A DNA stretch of 64,000 nt from Shewanella fidelis ATCC BAA-318 (GTDB lineage: Bacteria; Pseudomonadota; Gammaproteobacteria; Enterobacterales; Shewanellaceae), in contig NZ_JADX01000021.1 of the NCBI RefSeq assembly GCF_000518605.1, positions 49,782 through 113,781 of the forward strand, in the 5' to 3' direction. The notes below the pieces were generated by a model. That model was not told the DNA's origin. It made no database searches and saw nothing but the letters and a program-made list of their open reading frames with translations. Positions within the stretch are counted from its first letter, which is position 1, and each line of letters starts with the position of its first letter. Shown here in pieces: positions 26,593-35,482 of this stretch. The position numbers and the translations under genes are program-made.

Positions 26593-27564
26593 ATGTCGAT
26601 TGCTACCGAGCCTTATATGACCGCCAATGCTGCTATTTCATTTTCATCTGAACACCATTTAAATAGCCCAGAGCAGAAAGTCTTTTGGCAACAAGTAACA
26701 CAATCAAGCTTTAAAAGCCGCGACAATATTACCCTTGCCTATGCCAGCATCACTCACCCACATAGCATAGGCACAATAGTGATCAGTAGTGGTCGTGTCG
26801 AGTCCTACTTAAAATACAAAGAACTGATGTTTGATTTATATCAGCAGGGCTACAGCTTATTTGCCATTGATCATCGTGGTCAGGGTTTATCTGCACGAAC
26901 AACTCAAAATCCTCATCAAGGACATATCGACAAGTTTCAGCGATATGTCGACGATTTTGCCGAATTTATACACAAAGTTGTTAAACCTGTAGCAACAGAA
27001 AACTATTTCTTAGTCGGTCATTCTATGGGAGGAGCTATTGGCACTCTTTACCTAGAACAATATCCAACGACGTTTAAAGCGGCCGTTTTTTCAGCGCCGA
27101 TGTATGGCATTAAGCTGCCACTCACTAAAGGCTTTATTCGTGGCTTGGCTGCTTTGTTAGATAACCATGAAAAACCAAATTACGTTTTAGGTGGCAAGGA
27201 TTATCATGCTGCGGAATTTGATAAAAACGATCTCACCCATAGCAAATTACGTTATGAAGATTACCGCGAGCTTTATCAGCAAGTACCGCAACTACAATTG
27301 GGATCACCAACTAATCACTGGTTAGTAGAGTCTATCGATGCAGCCGAACAAGCGATACATGCAGCGCGCAACAGCCAAATACCCTTACTAATTTTGCAGG
27401 CTGAGGAAGATACGATTGTTGATAACCGTGCGCAAAAACGGGCAATCAATGGATTGTGTCAATTGGTCAAAATCCCTTATGCTCGCCATGAGATATTTAT
27501 GGAACGTGACAAGCCACGCAACCAAGCATTAAACGCGTTACTGGCTTTTTTAGCTAAAGCTTAA
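26593..27564 (+). CDS. pldB: alpha/beta hydrolase, lysophospholipase L2-like
   Basis: This 323-residue alpha/beta hydrolase has the nucleophile elbow GHSMGG (Ser144) and AIDHRGQGLSAR, the oxyanion-side signature of the monoglyceride lipase/PldB (Hydrolase_4) group. LILQAEEDTIVDNRAQ supplies the acid and a late histidine (ARHEIFMERD) completes the triad. E. coli PldB hydrolyses lysophospholipids at the inner membrane. No signal peptide is visible. It is convergent with flhA across a bidirectional terminator and marks the left edge of the flagellar locus. Confidence 0.85.
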   Translation: MSIATEPYMTANAAISFSSEHHLNSPEQKVFWQQVTQSSFKSRDNITLAYASITHPHSIGTIVISSGRVESYLKYKELMFDLYQQGYSLFAIDHRGQGLSARTTQNPHQGHIDKFQRYVDDFAEFIHKVVKPVATENYFLVGHSMGGAIGTLYLEQYPTTFKAAVFSAPMYGIKLPLTKGFIRGLAALLDNHEKPNYVLGGKDYHAAEFDKNDLTHSKLRYEDYRELYQQVPQLQLGSPTNHWLVESIDAAEQAIHAARNSQIPLLILQAEEDTIVDNRAQKRAINGLCQLVKIPYARHEIFMERDKPRNQALNALLAFLAKA

Positions 27565-27580
27565 AACCCTGTTGAGACAT

Positions 27581-27612
27581 AAAAAAGGATAGCTTATCGC
27601 TATCCTTTTTTA
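27581..27612. terminator. bidirectional terminator between pldB and flhA
   Basis: AAAAAAGGATAGC and GCTATCCTTTTTT form a 13-bp stem around TTATC, with A and T runs placed for use by both convergent transcripts. Confidence 0.88.
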
Positions 27613-27630
27613 TTTCGGGCTAAGAAACGA

Positions 27631-29712
27631 CTAACCTAACTGCCCCGCCACCATTAACTCACGCGTTTCTGGTATCTCATTATAAGACAGCACATGCAGG
27701 CCTCGAGCAAACGCTAAAGCATAGCGAGCTAATATTGGCCGTAGCTGTGGAGAGACCAGTAACAGCGGACTATGTCCATGCTCCTTGGCTTGGGCCAAAA
27801 GTTGCGGCATACGTTGCTGTAATTGTGCCAATAGCTGTGGATCAACCGGAAAGCTATCAAGCGAGCCTTTACCTTGCTGTTGCGACTGATTCAATGCCGT
27901 CATTAAGGTTTGCTCTAGTTGAGGGTCTAGCGTCATAACATTAAGCTTAGGCGCTGAGCCAACAATAGAGTGCAAAATAGAGTTACGCAGCGCACAGCGC
28001 ACATCTGCGGCCAGTAGCACAGGATCTTTACTGTTTTCACTACAGTCGAGCAAAGTGGTAGCAATCGTACGAATATCCTTCAGTGATACCTGCTCTTTAA
28101 GCAATAACCGATACACTTTTAACTGCAATATTGGTGTTAATGCGCTATTCAGTGACTCAGCCAATTTAGGGCTTTGCTTGGCTAAACGGTCACTTAAAGA
28201 CAATACATCGTCATGTTGCAGCATATCCGGCAATGATTCACGAATTAACTTACTCACATGGGTAGCAATAACCGTCGCATTATCCACGACCGAATAACCT
28301 AAATTGAGTGCTTTAGCTTTATGCTCTTGCTCAATCCATACCGCGTCCATTTGATAAGCAGGCTCTTTGGTAATAATACCGTCAATTTCACCAAATACAG
28401 GGCCACTCTTAATTGCCATTAAACGATCTGGTTCAAGTTCAGCCGTCACCACAGGATTACCCATCAAGTTAATTTGATAAGCATTAGGTGCCAAAGATAG
28501 ATTATCTCTTACCCTCACTTCCGCAAGCAGGAATCCAGCCTGTTCAGACAGTGTTCTACGAATACCCGTTAGGCGCTTTTGTAGCTCCGCCCCTTTACTT
28601 CGCTCAACCAAATGCACCAATCGATAACCTAAGCGCACCTCAATTAAATCTGTGTAAGGCAATGCATCCCAGCTAGGAGCAGAAGGTTCAGTTAATGTCG
28701 ACTCTCGTTGTTGAGCAACCTCAGCAGCTGCAATTTGCGGCTCTCGCTGGCTTTGCTTCCAAGCCACAAACCCTAGCAAAGCTGCAAAAGACAAAAACAC
28801 AAAAGTTGGCATCCCCGGTACAATGCCTAAAATCAGCATCACAATTGCAGACGTTGCCAGTGTTTTAGGATTAGCCAATAACTGCTGACGCAATTGCTCT
28901 GGCATCTCTTCAGCATCTGATACCCGAGTAACAATAATCGCCGCAGCTGTCGCCAACAGTAAAGATGGGATCTGAGCAACTAAACCATCACCGATAGTGA
29001 GCAAGGCATAAGTTTTAAAGGCTTCCCCTGCACTTAAATCGTGCATGAAAATACCGATAGCTAGGCCGCCCAACATATTGATAGCGAGAATAAGGATACC
29101 AGCGATGGCATCGCCTCGAACAAACTTAGAGGCACCATCCATCGAGCCATAAAAGTCTGCTTCACGAGCCACTTCTTGACGACGCTCTCTGGCCTGATCT
29201 TGAGTCAAAATGCCCGCATTTAAATCGGCATCAATGGCCATCTGTTTGCCAGGCAAGGCATCTAAAGTAAAGCGAGCAGATACTTCAGAAATTCGCTCGC
29301 CACCTTTAGTGATCACCACAAAGTTAATGATCATCAAGATAAGGAAAATAACCCCACCAACAACATAGTTGCCGCCGATCACAACCTCACCAAACGCTTG
29401 GATCACTTTACCCGCAGCATCACCACCTTCATGGCCCTCAATAAGTACCACACGTGTAGACGCTACGTTCAAAGTTAACCTAAGCAAAGTCGCTAGCAGT
29501 AATACCGTAGGGAATACCGAAAACTCTAAAGGTCTACGGATCGATACCCCCACAAGTAACACCATCACAGCTAGTACAATGTTGAAAGTAAAGAGGATAT
29601 CGAGCAACCAAGGTGGCAAAGGTAAAATAACCATGGCCAAAACAGCCAATAACATGATTGGAATACCGATATAGCTTGGGCTACCAGCAAAAACGCGCGA
29701 AAACCATTTCAT
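27631..29712 (-). CDS. flhA: lateral flagellar export gate protein FlhA
   Basis: This 693-residue protein has eight or so N-terminal membrane helices (to about residue 330), the conserved FHIPEP-type loop region (FVRGDAIAGILILAINMLGG) and a large cytoplasmic C-terminal domain that forms the nonameric docking ring for chaperone-substrate complexes. The length matches FlhA of E. coli (692). It is the last gene of the fliMNPQR-flhBA operon, 15 bases after flhB. Synteny with the lateral operon of V. parahaemolyticus rather than the polar flhA-flhF-flhG cluster marks it as the lateral copy. Confidence 0.95.
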   Translation of the reverse strand: MKWFSRVFAGSPSYIGIPIMLLAVLAMVILPLPPWLLDILFTFNIVLAVMVLLVGVSIRRPLEFSVFPTVLLLATLLRLTLNVASTRVVLIEGHEGGDAAGKVIQAFGEVVIGGNYVVGGVIFLILMIINFVVITKGGERISEVSARFTLDALPGKQMAIDADLNAGILTQDQARERRQEVAREADFYGSMDGASKFVRGDAIAGILILAINMLGGLAIGIFMHDLSAGEAFKTYALLTIGDGLVAQIPSLLLATAAAIIVTRVSDAEEMPEQLRQQLLANPKTLATSAIVMLILGIVPGMPTFVFLSFAALLGFVAWKQSQREPQIAAAEVAQQRESTLTEPSAPSWDALPYTDLIEVRLGYRLVHLVERSKGAELQKRLTGIRRTLSEQAGFLLAEVRVRDNLSLAPNAYQINLMGNPVVTAELEPDRLMAIKSGPVFGEIDGIITKEPAYQMDAVWIEQEHKAKALNLGYSVVDNATVIATHVSKLIRESLPDMLQHDDVLSLSDRLAKQSPKLAESLNSALTPILQLKVYRLLLKEQVSLKDIRTIATTLLDCSENSKDPVLLAADVRCALRNSILHSIVGSAPKLNVMTLDPQLEQTLMTALNQSQQQGKGSLDSFPVDPQLLAQLQQRMPQLLAQAKEHGHSPLLLVSPQLRPILARYALAFARGLHVLSYNEIPETRELMVAGQLG

Positions 29713-29727
29713 TAATTCAAATAACCT

Positions 29728-30861
29728 TTAATCATGTTGTAAATGTTCAGGGATAAAAAAGTGTGGCAACGGCGCAGGCTCAGCCTGCATTCCTTGTCTA
29801 GCAGCCCGTAGCTGCATGACGTAAGTCAGCACATGGGCAATAGCAACAAATAACCCAGCGGGGATCTGTTGTTCAATCTGGGTGGAATAATAAATCGCAC
29901 GAGTTAACGGTGGCAGCTCCAGCACTTCAACATCATGGCGCTTAGCAATATCGCGCATATATAGCGCTAGTTCATCGGTGCCTTTTGCTACAACGTAAGG
30001 CGCATCAGCCTTATCTAAGTCATATTTGAGCGCGACAGCATAATGGCTAGGGTTAACTAACAATACATCAGCTTTAGGTACTGAAATATCAGCCCGAGAA
30101 CGGCTTATACGCTGCTGCATTTGACGAATTTTAGCTTTAATTTCAGGCTTACCATCTTGCTGCTTATGTTCGTCTTTCACCTCTTGCAGAGACATTCTCA
30201 GCTCTTTGTGATGACTCCAATATTGATAGGGCACATCAATAAAAGTGATCAGCAATAAACCTAAGCCTAGATACAACATGGCCAAGCTCAACATATCAAC
30301 GCCTTTCGCCACAGCCTCATCTACCGGTAGCTGACTAATCGCCATTAGGCCTTGAAGATTCTTCTGCAAAAAAAACCACATAATGCCTATCAATAACACT
30401 ATTTTGAGTATCGACTTAACTAACTCAACCAAAGACTTAACTGACGCCATACGTCCAATCCCCGCTATTGGGTCGATACGGCTATATTTAAAGTTTGCAT
30501 TATTAAAGCTGAAGATCAGTCCGCCAGGCATAGCACCAGCGACCATGGCTATGATTGCGACCATTAAAAACAGTGGCCCAAGTATATTGAGGATTTCCAG
30601 CATCGCGTGCGCCATATGCCGCGTAATCATTCCTGGCTCATCCAGTTGCGCTTTAGTGAACGCCATATTAGTTCGCGTCAATTCAGCCACCCGAGCAGCC
30701 ATCCAGTCGGCGCTAGTGGTCAACATTAATGAACAACCAATAATGAGTGCTGATGCAGCCAGATCTTTAGAGCGCGGTACTTGCCCTTGTTCGCGTGCTT
30801 TTCGTAACTTTTGCGGAGTCGCTTTTTCCGTTTTACTTTGACCGGTATCCTTATTACTCAT
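29728..30861 (-). CDS. flhB: lateral flagellar export switch protein FlhB
   Basis: This 377-residue protein starts MSNKDTGQSKTEKATPQKLRKAREQGQVPRSKDL, typical of FlhB, at the ATG at 30861, which overlaps the fliR stop as ATGA. The frame extends 16 codons upstream into fliR, but that is unlikely to be used. Four membrane helices precede the cytoplasmic autocleavage domain. The cleavage site reads Asn270-Pro-Ser-His rather than the near-invariant N-P-T-H. FlhB cleavage switches export from hook to filament substrates. Confidence 0.95.
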   Translation of the reverse strand: MSNKDTGQSKTEKATPQKLRKAREQGQVPRSKDLAASALIIGCSLMLTTSADWMAARVAELTRTNMAFTKAQLDEPGMITRHMAHAMLEILNILGPLFLMVAIIAMVAGAMPGGLIFSFNNANFKYSRIDPIAGIGRMASVKSLVELVKSILKIVLLIGIMWFFLQKNLQGLMAISQLPVDEAVAKGVDMLSLAMLYLGLGLLLITFIDVPYQYWSHHKELRMSLQEVKDEHKQQDGKPEIKAKIRQMQQRISRSRADISVPKADVLLVNPSHYAVALKYDLDKADAPYVVAKGTDELALYMRDIAKRHDVEVLELPPLTRAIYYSTQIEQQIPAGLFVAIAHVLTYVMQLRAARQGMQAEPAPLPHFFIPEHLQHD

Positions 30862-31637
30862 ATTGCACCACCAATAAATTGATACATGGCAGATAACGCA
30901 TCCAAACAAAGATCACTATAACGACTGGGCAAGCCACTAAATGAGAAAAACACACACAAAAGCCCCATCAACATAGACATGGGGAACCCAAGGGCAAATA
31001 CATTTAATGAGGGGGCGGCACGGCTTAGTACACCAAAGGTAAGGTTAACCACCAACATTGCCAAAATAGCAGGTAAAGCCAGCATAAATGCCGCCGCAAA
31101 AATCCATGCGAAGCGAGCAATGAGACTCATTAAAGGTAATTCAAATACCCCCATTCCGATTGGCCATAATTTAAAGCTATCAACTAACACTCCAATGGCA
31201 ACCAAGTGGCCGTCTAACGCTAAAAAAAGTAGTGTGCCATACAACATGAACCACAAACCAAGCAACGGATTACTGCCACCACTTGAAGGGTCGTTCATCA
31301 CCGCCATCGACAAGCCCATTTGCATAGACATCATGGCACCAAATAGTGTCATTACATGGATCATAATCGACAAAAATAGCGCCAACATAAAGCCAACGAG
31401 TAACTGCTCGACAGCCAAAATGAGTGCTTGAAAAGAGATGGCATCAACTTGAGGAACTGGCGGTAATAACGGCGCAATTAATGCTGAAATGCTCACTGCT
31501 AACAAGATCCGCACCGTAACTGGAATATAATTATTCCCGAGAAAAGGCATTATCATAAACGCCCCCATAATGCGGCAAAATGGCCACCAAAAAGTGCCTA
31601 TAAAAGCACTAATTTGCACAGAGGTTAGCGACAGCAA
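30858..31637 (-). CDS. fliR: lateral flagellar export gate protein FliR
   Basis: This 259-residue polytopic membrane protein has the FliR pattern (FWWPFCRIMGAFMIMPFLGNNYIPVTVRILLA and MQMGLSMAVMNDPSSGGSNPLLG). It is part of the FliP5-Q4-R1 gate in the basal body. It is 10 bases after fliQ and overlaps flhB by 4 bases, a tight translationally coupled arrangement. Confidence 0.93.
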   Translation of the reverse strand: MLSLTSVQISAFIGTFWWPFCRIMGAFMIMPFLGNNYIPVTVRILLAVSISALIAPLLPPVPQVDAISFQALILAVEQLLVGFMLALFLSIMIHVMTLFGAMMSMQMGLSMAVMNDPSSGGSNPLLGLWFMLYGTLLFLALDGHLVAIGVLVDSFKLWPIGMGVFELPLMSLIARFAWIFAAAFMLALPAILAMLVVNLTFGVLSRAAPSLNVFALGFPMSMLMGLLCVFFSFSGLPSRYSDLCLDALSAMYQFIGGAI

Positions 31638-31647
31638 TGATCACCCC

Positions 31648-31917
31648 TTAGCCAATTAAATGTGGAATATTCATAAACAAGCGATCAAAAAAGTCGCAGA
31701 TTTTCATCAACAACCACTCGCCAGCAAAAACCACCATTAACAAGGTAATGATCAAGCGCGGTAAAAAGCTCAGCGTTTGCTCGTTAACTTGAGTCGCAGC
31801 CTGAAAAACCGCAATCAATAAGCCGACTAACAACCCCGGCACCACCAACACGCCAACCATAGCAACAACCAAAAATATCGCTTCGGCGAACATGGCAGTT
31901 AACTCATTGATGTCCAT
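31648..31917 (-). CDS. fliQ: lateral flagellar export gate protein FliQ
   Basis: From the ATG at 31917 the protein is 89 residues, exactly the E. coli FliQ length. It has two membrane helices and the conserved QAATQVNEQTLSFLPRLI segment. A TTG five codons upstream (31932) keeps the frame open but overlaps the small ORF before it, so the ATG is preferred. FliQ packs around FliP-FliR in the export gate. Confidence 0.94.
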   Translation of the reverse strand: MDINELTAMFAEAIFLVVAMVGVLVVPGLLVGLLIAVFQAATQVNEQTLSFLPRLIITLLMVVFAGEWLLMKICDFFDRLFMNIPHLIG

Positions 31918-31921
31918 AGGA

Positions 31922-32068
31922 CTAAATTCCAATCTTCATCAATAAGTTAATCACTGCAGGCCAATCATTAACCGCAACCAAAGTCAGCATGACAGTACCC
32001 AGTAACAGATAAAATAGATCGCTTATAGAGTAATAAAACTGCAGATATGCTTTATTTGCCAATCTCAT
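31922..32068 (-). CDS. uncharacterised 48-residue membrane protein between fliP and fliQ
   Basis: On the minus strand an ATG at 32068 opens a 48-codon frame ending with TAG at 31922-31924, four bases before the fliQ ATG. It reads MRLANKAYLQFYYSISD, then a hydrophobic segment LFYLLLGTVMLTLVAV, then NDWPAVINLLMKIGI. A GGAG lies about 11 bases before the start. Without it, fliP and fliQ would be 179 bases apart in an operon where every other junction is below about 20 bases or overlapping. One N-in membrane helix is likely. No family is recognised. The locus lacks fliO, so an export-gate accessory role is an attractive but untested idea. Confidence 0.6.
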   Translation of the reverse strand: MRLANKAYLQFYYSISDLFYLLLGTVMLTLVAVNDWPAVINLLMKIGI

Positions 32069-32096
32069 GAGTTAACACGCTCCATCGATGAAAAAA

Positions 32097-32825
32097 CTAG
32101 CCATAACTTGCCACCAAAGTGCTCACAGTCATCGACCAACCATCAACAAGTACAAATACCATCAACTTGAATGGTAATGAGATAATCAAAGGAGATAGCA
32201 TCATCATGCCCATCGACATCAGCACACTTGCCACCACCAAATCGATCACCAAAAAAGGTAAGAAAATCAGAAAGCCAATCTGGAATGCCGTTTTTAACTC
32301 ACTTAATACAAAAGCTGGCATTAACACAAAGAAAGGAATTTGTTCCGCTGTTAACGTCACGGGTTCATCAGCAATTTTAAGCATCTGTTCCAAATCGGTT
32401 TCACGGGTTTGCGCGAGCATAAATTTGCGCAAGGGTTGCTCGGCGCGCACAACGGCTTCGGTTAGCTCTATTTGACCGAGGTCATACGGTAAAAAAGCTT
32501 CATCGTAGATTGCTTGCCCAGTAGGACGCATAATGAAAATAGTCATGACTAAAGCGATACCAATCAAGACCTTATTCGGTGGACTCTGCTGCAAACCTAG
32601 CGCTTGACGTAAAATGGCTAATACCACAATGATCCGAGTAAAGCTGGTTAACATCATAAGTAAAGCAGGCAGAAAACTGAGCACTGTCATCAGTGCCAAA
32701 ATTTCCAACTTAACGTTTACAGCCTGTGTTTTGTCGCCATCAGCTAGTGAGAAAAGCGTTAAACCATCACCAGCCACTGCCGCTGAAGAGAAACTTAACA
32801 ATACAACCAGCAACACTCGCCACAT
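32097..32825 (-). CDS. fliP: lateral flagellar export gate protein FliP
   Basis: This 242-residue protein has a cleavable-type signal (WRVLLVVLLSFSSAAVAG), typical of FliP. It contains the family core LSFLPALLMMLTSFTRIIVVLAILRQALG and GLQQSPPNKVLIG near the N-terminal third, and FQIGFLIFLPFLVIDLVVASVLMSMGM later. It is a core component of the export gate. It lies two bases after fliN; no fliO lies between them, unlike in polar and enteric clusters. Confidence 0.96.
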   Translation of the reverse strand: MWRVLLVVLLSFSSAAVAGDGLTLFSLADGDKTQAVNVKLEILALMTVLSFLPALLMMLTSFTRIIVVLAILRQALGLQQSPPNKVLIGIALVMTIFIMRPTGQAIYDEAFLPYDLGQIELTEAVVRAEQPLRKFMLAQTRETDLEQMLKIADEPVTLTAEQIPFFVLMPAFVLSELKTAFQIGFLIFLPFLVIDLVVASVLMSMGMMMLSPLIISLPFKLMVFVLVDGWSMTVSTLVASYG

Positions 32826-32827
32826 AG

Positions 32828-33184
32828 TTAATCAACAGCTCCAGTTAAGCTAGTTGCTTCAACCTCAAGTAAACGCACGCCATAGCGGCCATTAACTTCA
32901 ACCACTTCACCTCGACCAAGCAATGCACCGTTCACTCTAATATCGAGTGGTTCACCCACCATACGATCAAGCGCAACAACATCGCCCTCGCCCATTTGGG
33001 TTAACTCACCTAAAGACATCTCAACACTCGCTAACTCAAGAGTGACATGCACTGGTAGCTGCTGAAAGAAAGACATATCTTTTACAGGCTTAGCAGATGT
33101 TTTCTGCTCAGTGATAGCGTTATCAGCAAAAAAATCATCATCCAACAAAAAATCATCATCTTGCAAAATGCTATTATCAGCCAT
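32828..33184 (-). CDS. fliN: lateral flagellar C-ring protein FliN
   Basis: From the ATG at 33184 (MADNSILQDDD) the protein is 118 residues. An acidic N-terminal linker is followed by the SpoA/FliN domain (VHVTLELASVEMSLGELTQMGEGDVVALDRMVGEPLDIRVNG, seen in part at about 47-90). GAGGA eight bases upstream supports this start over the ATG five codons earlier. It overlaps the end of fliM by 8 bases. FliN forms the lower C-ring and helps deliver export cargo. Confidence 0.93.
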   Translation of the reverse strand: MADNSILQDDDFLLDDDFFADNAITEQKTSAKPVKDMSFFQQLPVHVTLELASVEMSLGELTQMGEGDVVALDRMVGEPLDIRVNGALLGRGEVVEVNGRYGVRLLEVEATSLTGAVD

Positions 33185-34058
33185 TAGCTTGTTCCTCATG
33201 TAAAAACAGTTCTTGAGTCAATTTGGTCACTAGTTGCCCCTCATGGGTATGAACTGTGCCGTAAAAAATAGGTCGCTTGCCCACGGTTACAGGACAACGA
33301 GAATGAAGGTTCATCGGCAGGACATCGCCAACAACTAAATTTTGCAATGAAGTGACAGGCATACTTTGACGCCCTAATTCCAATAGCGCTTTAACAGGGA
33401 TCTGCTTTAAGCGCTGAGCAAGCTTATAGGCTAACTCTGGATCAGCCTGATATTGGCTCGGCTGCTCAGCCATTAGTTCAAGTAAATGTTCAGCCATATA
33501 AAACTTAATAGAGCTGCCAAAGTGAGCACTTGGAAAGCTAAGCTCACAACAAACTGGCGCAGTAATAGGTGTACTGCTCATGACCAACTCAAGCTCTAGC
33601 TTATTAATATCAATTTCAGTGATAGGAAGCGTTGCAAGGGCAGCCAGCATGAGACGTTTCACTAAGCGAAACTCTGACTGACTTGGTGCTCTTAAAGGGG
33701 ATACTATGGCCGTGCTATAACAGCCATAATAACTGCTAGCTAATTGGTCAAGAGTGCACTTATCCATCGACCACCAACCTAATTCAACACGGTTATAACT
33801 CAACAAAAACCATGCATGTGCTAAATCAGGTATTTGATCTTGATGCTGTACACTTAAAGAAACATTAGATAATGCAAAATGACCTTGACGGATTATTGGC
33901 ACTAATAATTCATTTACGACATCCATCATAGGACGTTGACATGACTCTAACTGTAATAAAAGCCGACTACGAGCTAGTTTCTCTTTAATTAATACTACCG
34001 GCCTAACCTTAATTCCCAGGCTGGATTTAATCAATTTGGCTTTAGCCGTTGTTTTCAT
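33177..34058 (-). CDS. fliM: lateral flagellar switch protein FliM, lacking the CheY-binding N-terminus
   Basis: This 293-residue protein aligns in layout with the middle and C-terminal (SpoA) domains of FliM: QLESCQRPMMDVVNELL, then VKRLMLAALATLP, then LQNLVVGDVLPMNLHSRCPVTVGKRPIFYGTVHTHEGQ near the C-terminus. E. coli FliM is 334 residues and begins with an LSQAEIDALL motif that binds CheY-P. Here the N-terminus is short and basic (MKTTAKAKLIKSSLGIKV) with no such motif. It is the first gene of the minus-strand operon. Confidence 0.9.
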   Translation of the reverse strand: MKTTAKAKLIKSSLGIKVRPVVLIKEKLARSRLLLQLESCQRPMMDVVNELLVPIIRQGHFALSNVSLSVQHQDQIPDLAHAWFLLSYNRVELGWWSMDKCTLDQLASSYYGCYSTAIVSPLRAPSQSEFRLVKRLMLAALATLPITEIDINKLELELVMSSTPITAPVCCELSFPSAHFGSSIKFYMAEHLLELMAEQPSQYQADPELAYKLAQRLKQIPVKALLELGRQSMPVTSLQNLVVGDVLPMNLHSRCPVTVGKRPIFYGTVHTHEGQLVTKLTQELFLHEEQANG

Positions 34059-34603
34059 CTTATTCCCTAAAAAAACACAGTGTCAATAAATCGGCGCAAC
34101 AACTAACTTTGTTATAAAAATGACTAACGCCAAAATTACGACTTAATATATTCAAGCAAAATAAAAAATAACAAAAACACGATTCAAAATATATATAAAG
34201 TTAAATAAAAATTTAGAGCGGTATAAAAGTAAAAACGGAGCTAATTAAAGCGACCGTTTTTAGTAATAACTTAAATACTATTTGTAAAATTTATAATAAA
34301 ATTTAAAATTTACATAAAAACAAACACTTAAACCAAGTGAAAACAATATACCTACTCAAAACAAGCTAAAAAACGAGCAAAAAACATATTTAACCTGAGC
34401 TTTAAGATGAAGGTTTTAAATCAGGTAAGATATTAGCGCAAGCATTTAATGCAAACTAAACAAATTAAATACTAAAAAAACAATCGAAACCAAAAAAACA
34501 GTACAAAAGAGTTTTACATAATTAAATATTACGTGTTTAATTGGCAACTTTAAAAAATAGAATTATAAAAACTGTAACTCCTACAATTAAGGATTATGAA
34601 AAA
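34059..34603. promoter_or_regulatory. AT-rich divergent promoter region of the lateral fliM and motY-lafK operons
   Basis: The 545-base spacer between divergent fliM and motY is visibly the most AT-rich part of the window, with many A- and T-tracts. No sigma-54 -24/-12 pair is evident on either strand. Such composition is typical of H-NS-type silenced promoters. This spacer should contain the promoters of the first tier of lateral genes, including lafK. Confidence 0.55.
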
Positions 34604-35482
34604 TTGAAACTATCAGTTTATATATTAATCTGTTTATTTTTTTGTGTTATCACCACTGCAAATAATGCATTTGCAGCGACAAACACCTATCAGACCCATT
34701 TAGAAAAGGCCCAATGGGACTTTTCTGGAGACGAATTTGGCTGTCAAATCAGTCATAACGTGCAGCGTTTCGGCAGCCTAAAACTTATAGCAATGCCTGG
34801 CGAGGCATTAACGCTTACCCTGCAAACAGATTGGCTTTATTTCGAAAATAAGCAAAGTGTTGCCACTGTCACTCCTCCATCTTGGCAGTCATACACGAAT
34901 TCATCAGCCTCAACCCAATTGAAATGGCATGGCACTAGTGCCTCTAGCCAAGAAAACATCGCCGCCTTTTTAGAAGCACTAGAGCAAGGGCTGACTTGGC
35001 AAGTAGCGATTGCGACGTCAGACGCAAATTATCAAATCAACTCAAGCCCAGTCTCTACCCAGACGGCCGCTAACCAGTTCCGCCTCTGTCGTCAGCAATT
35101 ATTGCCACGCTCATTTGCATACTTACGTCGTTTAGATTTCCGCTTTGCAACAAGTTCAAGCAAACTTCAAGCAACTCATGAACAAGACTTGTATGCGATT
35201 TACCGCTATCTGCAAGCTGACCCTAGCATTAAAGAAATCCTTATCGACGGACATGCTGATGCATCGGGTGATCACTTAGCCAATTTACTACTTAGCAAAG
35301 AACGCGCCGATGAGGTCATGTCACGTCTCATAGAGCTAGGTGTGCCAGCCAGTATTATCCAAGTTCGTCACCATGGAAATCGCACACCTATTACCAGCAA
35401 TAACACTAGCGCAGGTCGAGAGCTCAATCGTCGAGTGACACTTAGGTTAGTCAAATCAGCAACTCAGGTAGCAGTAAAATGA
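34604..35482 (+). CDS. motY: lateral MotY, periplasmic motor-ring protein with OmpA-like domain
   Basis: The protein has a signal peptide (KLSVYILICLFFCVITTANNAFA), a MotY N-terminal domain (WDFSGDEFGCQISHNVQRFGSLKL) and a C-terminal OmpA-like peptidoglycan-binding domain (DFRFATSSSKL ... LIDGHADASGD ... SKERADEVMSRLIELGV). I prefer TTG 34604 as start (292 aa, the usual MotY length), with AAGGAT upstream; the frame is open from 34541 but that adds 21 residues before the signal. MotY forms the T-ring that places stators. It overlaps lafK as ATGA. Confidence 0.85.
   Translation: MKLSVYILICLFFCVITTANNAFAATNTYQTHLEKAQWDFSGDEFGCQISHNVQRFGSLKLIAMPGEALTLTLQTDWLYFENKQSVATVTPPSWQSYTNSSASTQLKWHGTSASSQENIAAFLEALEQGLTWQVAIATSDANYQINSSPVSTQTAANQFRLCRQQLLPRSFAYLRRLDFRFATSSSKLQATHEQDLYAIYRYLQADPSIKEILIDGHADASGDHLANLLLSKERADEVMSRLIELGVPASIIQVRHHGNRTPITSNNTSAGRELNRRVTLRLVKSATQVAVK

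Noticed and set aside
30383..30841. 152-codon frame on the plus strand across flhB
   Set aside because: It is antisense to a full-length conserved gene and its sequence is a mirror of flhB codon bias; there is no family resemblance or ribosome site.
30979..31431. 150-codon frame on the plus strand across fliR
   Set aside because: It is an antisense shadow of the conserved membrane protein FliR.
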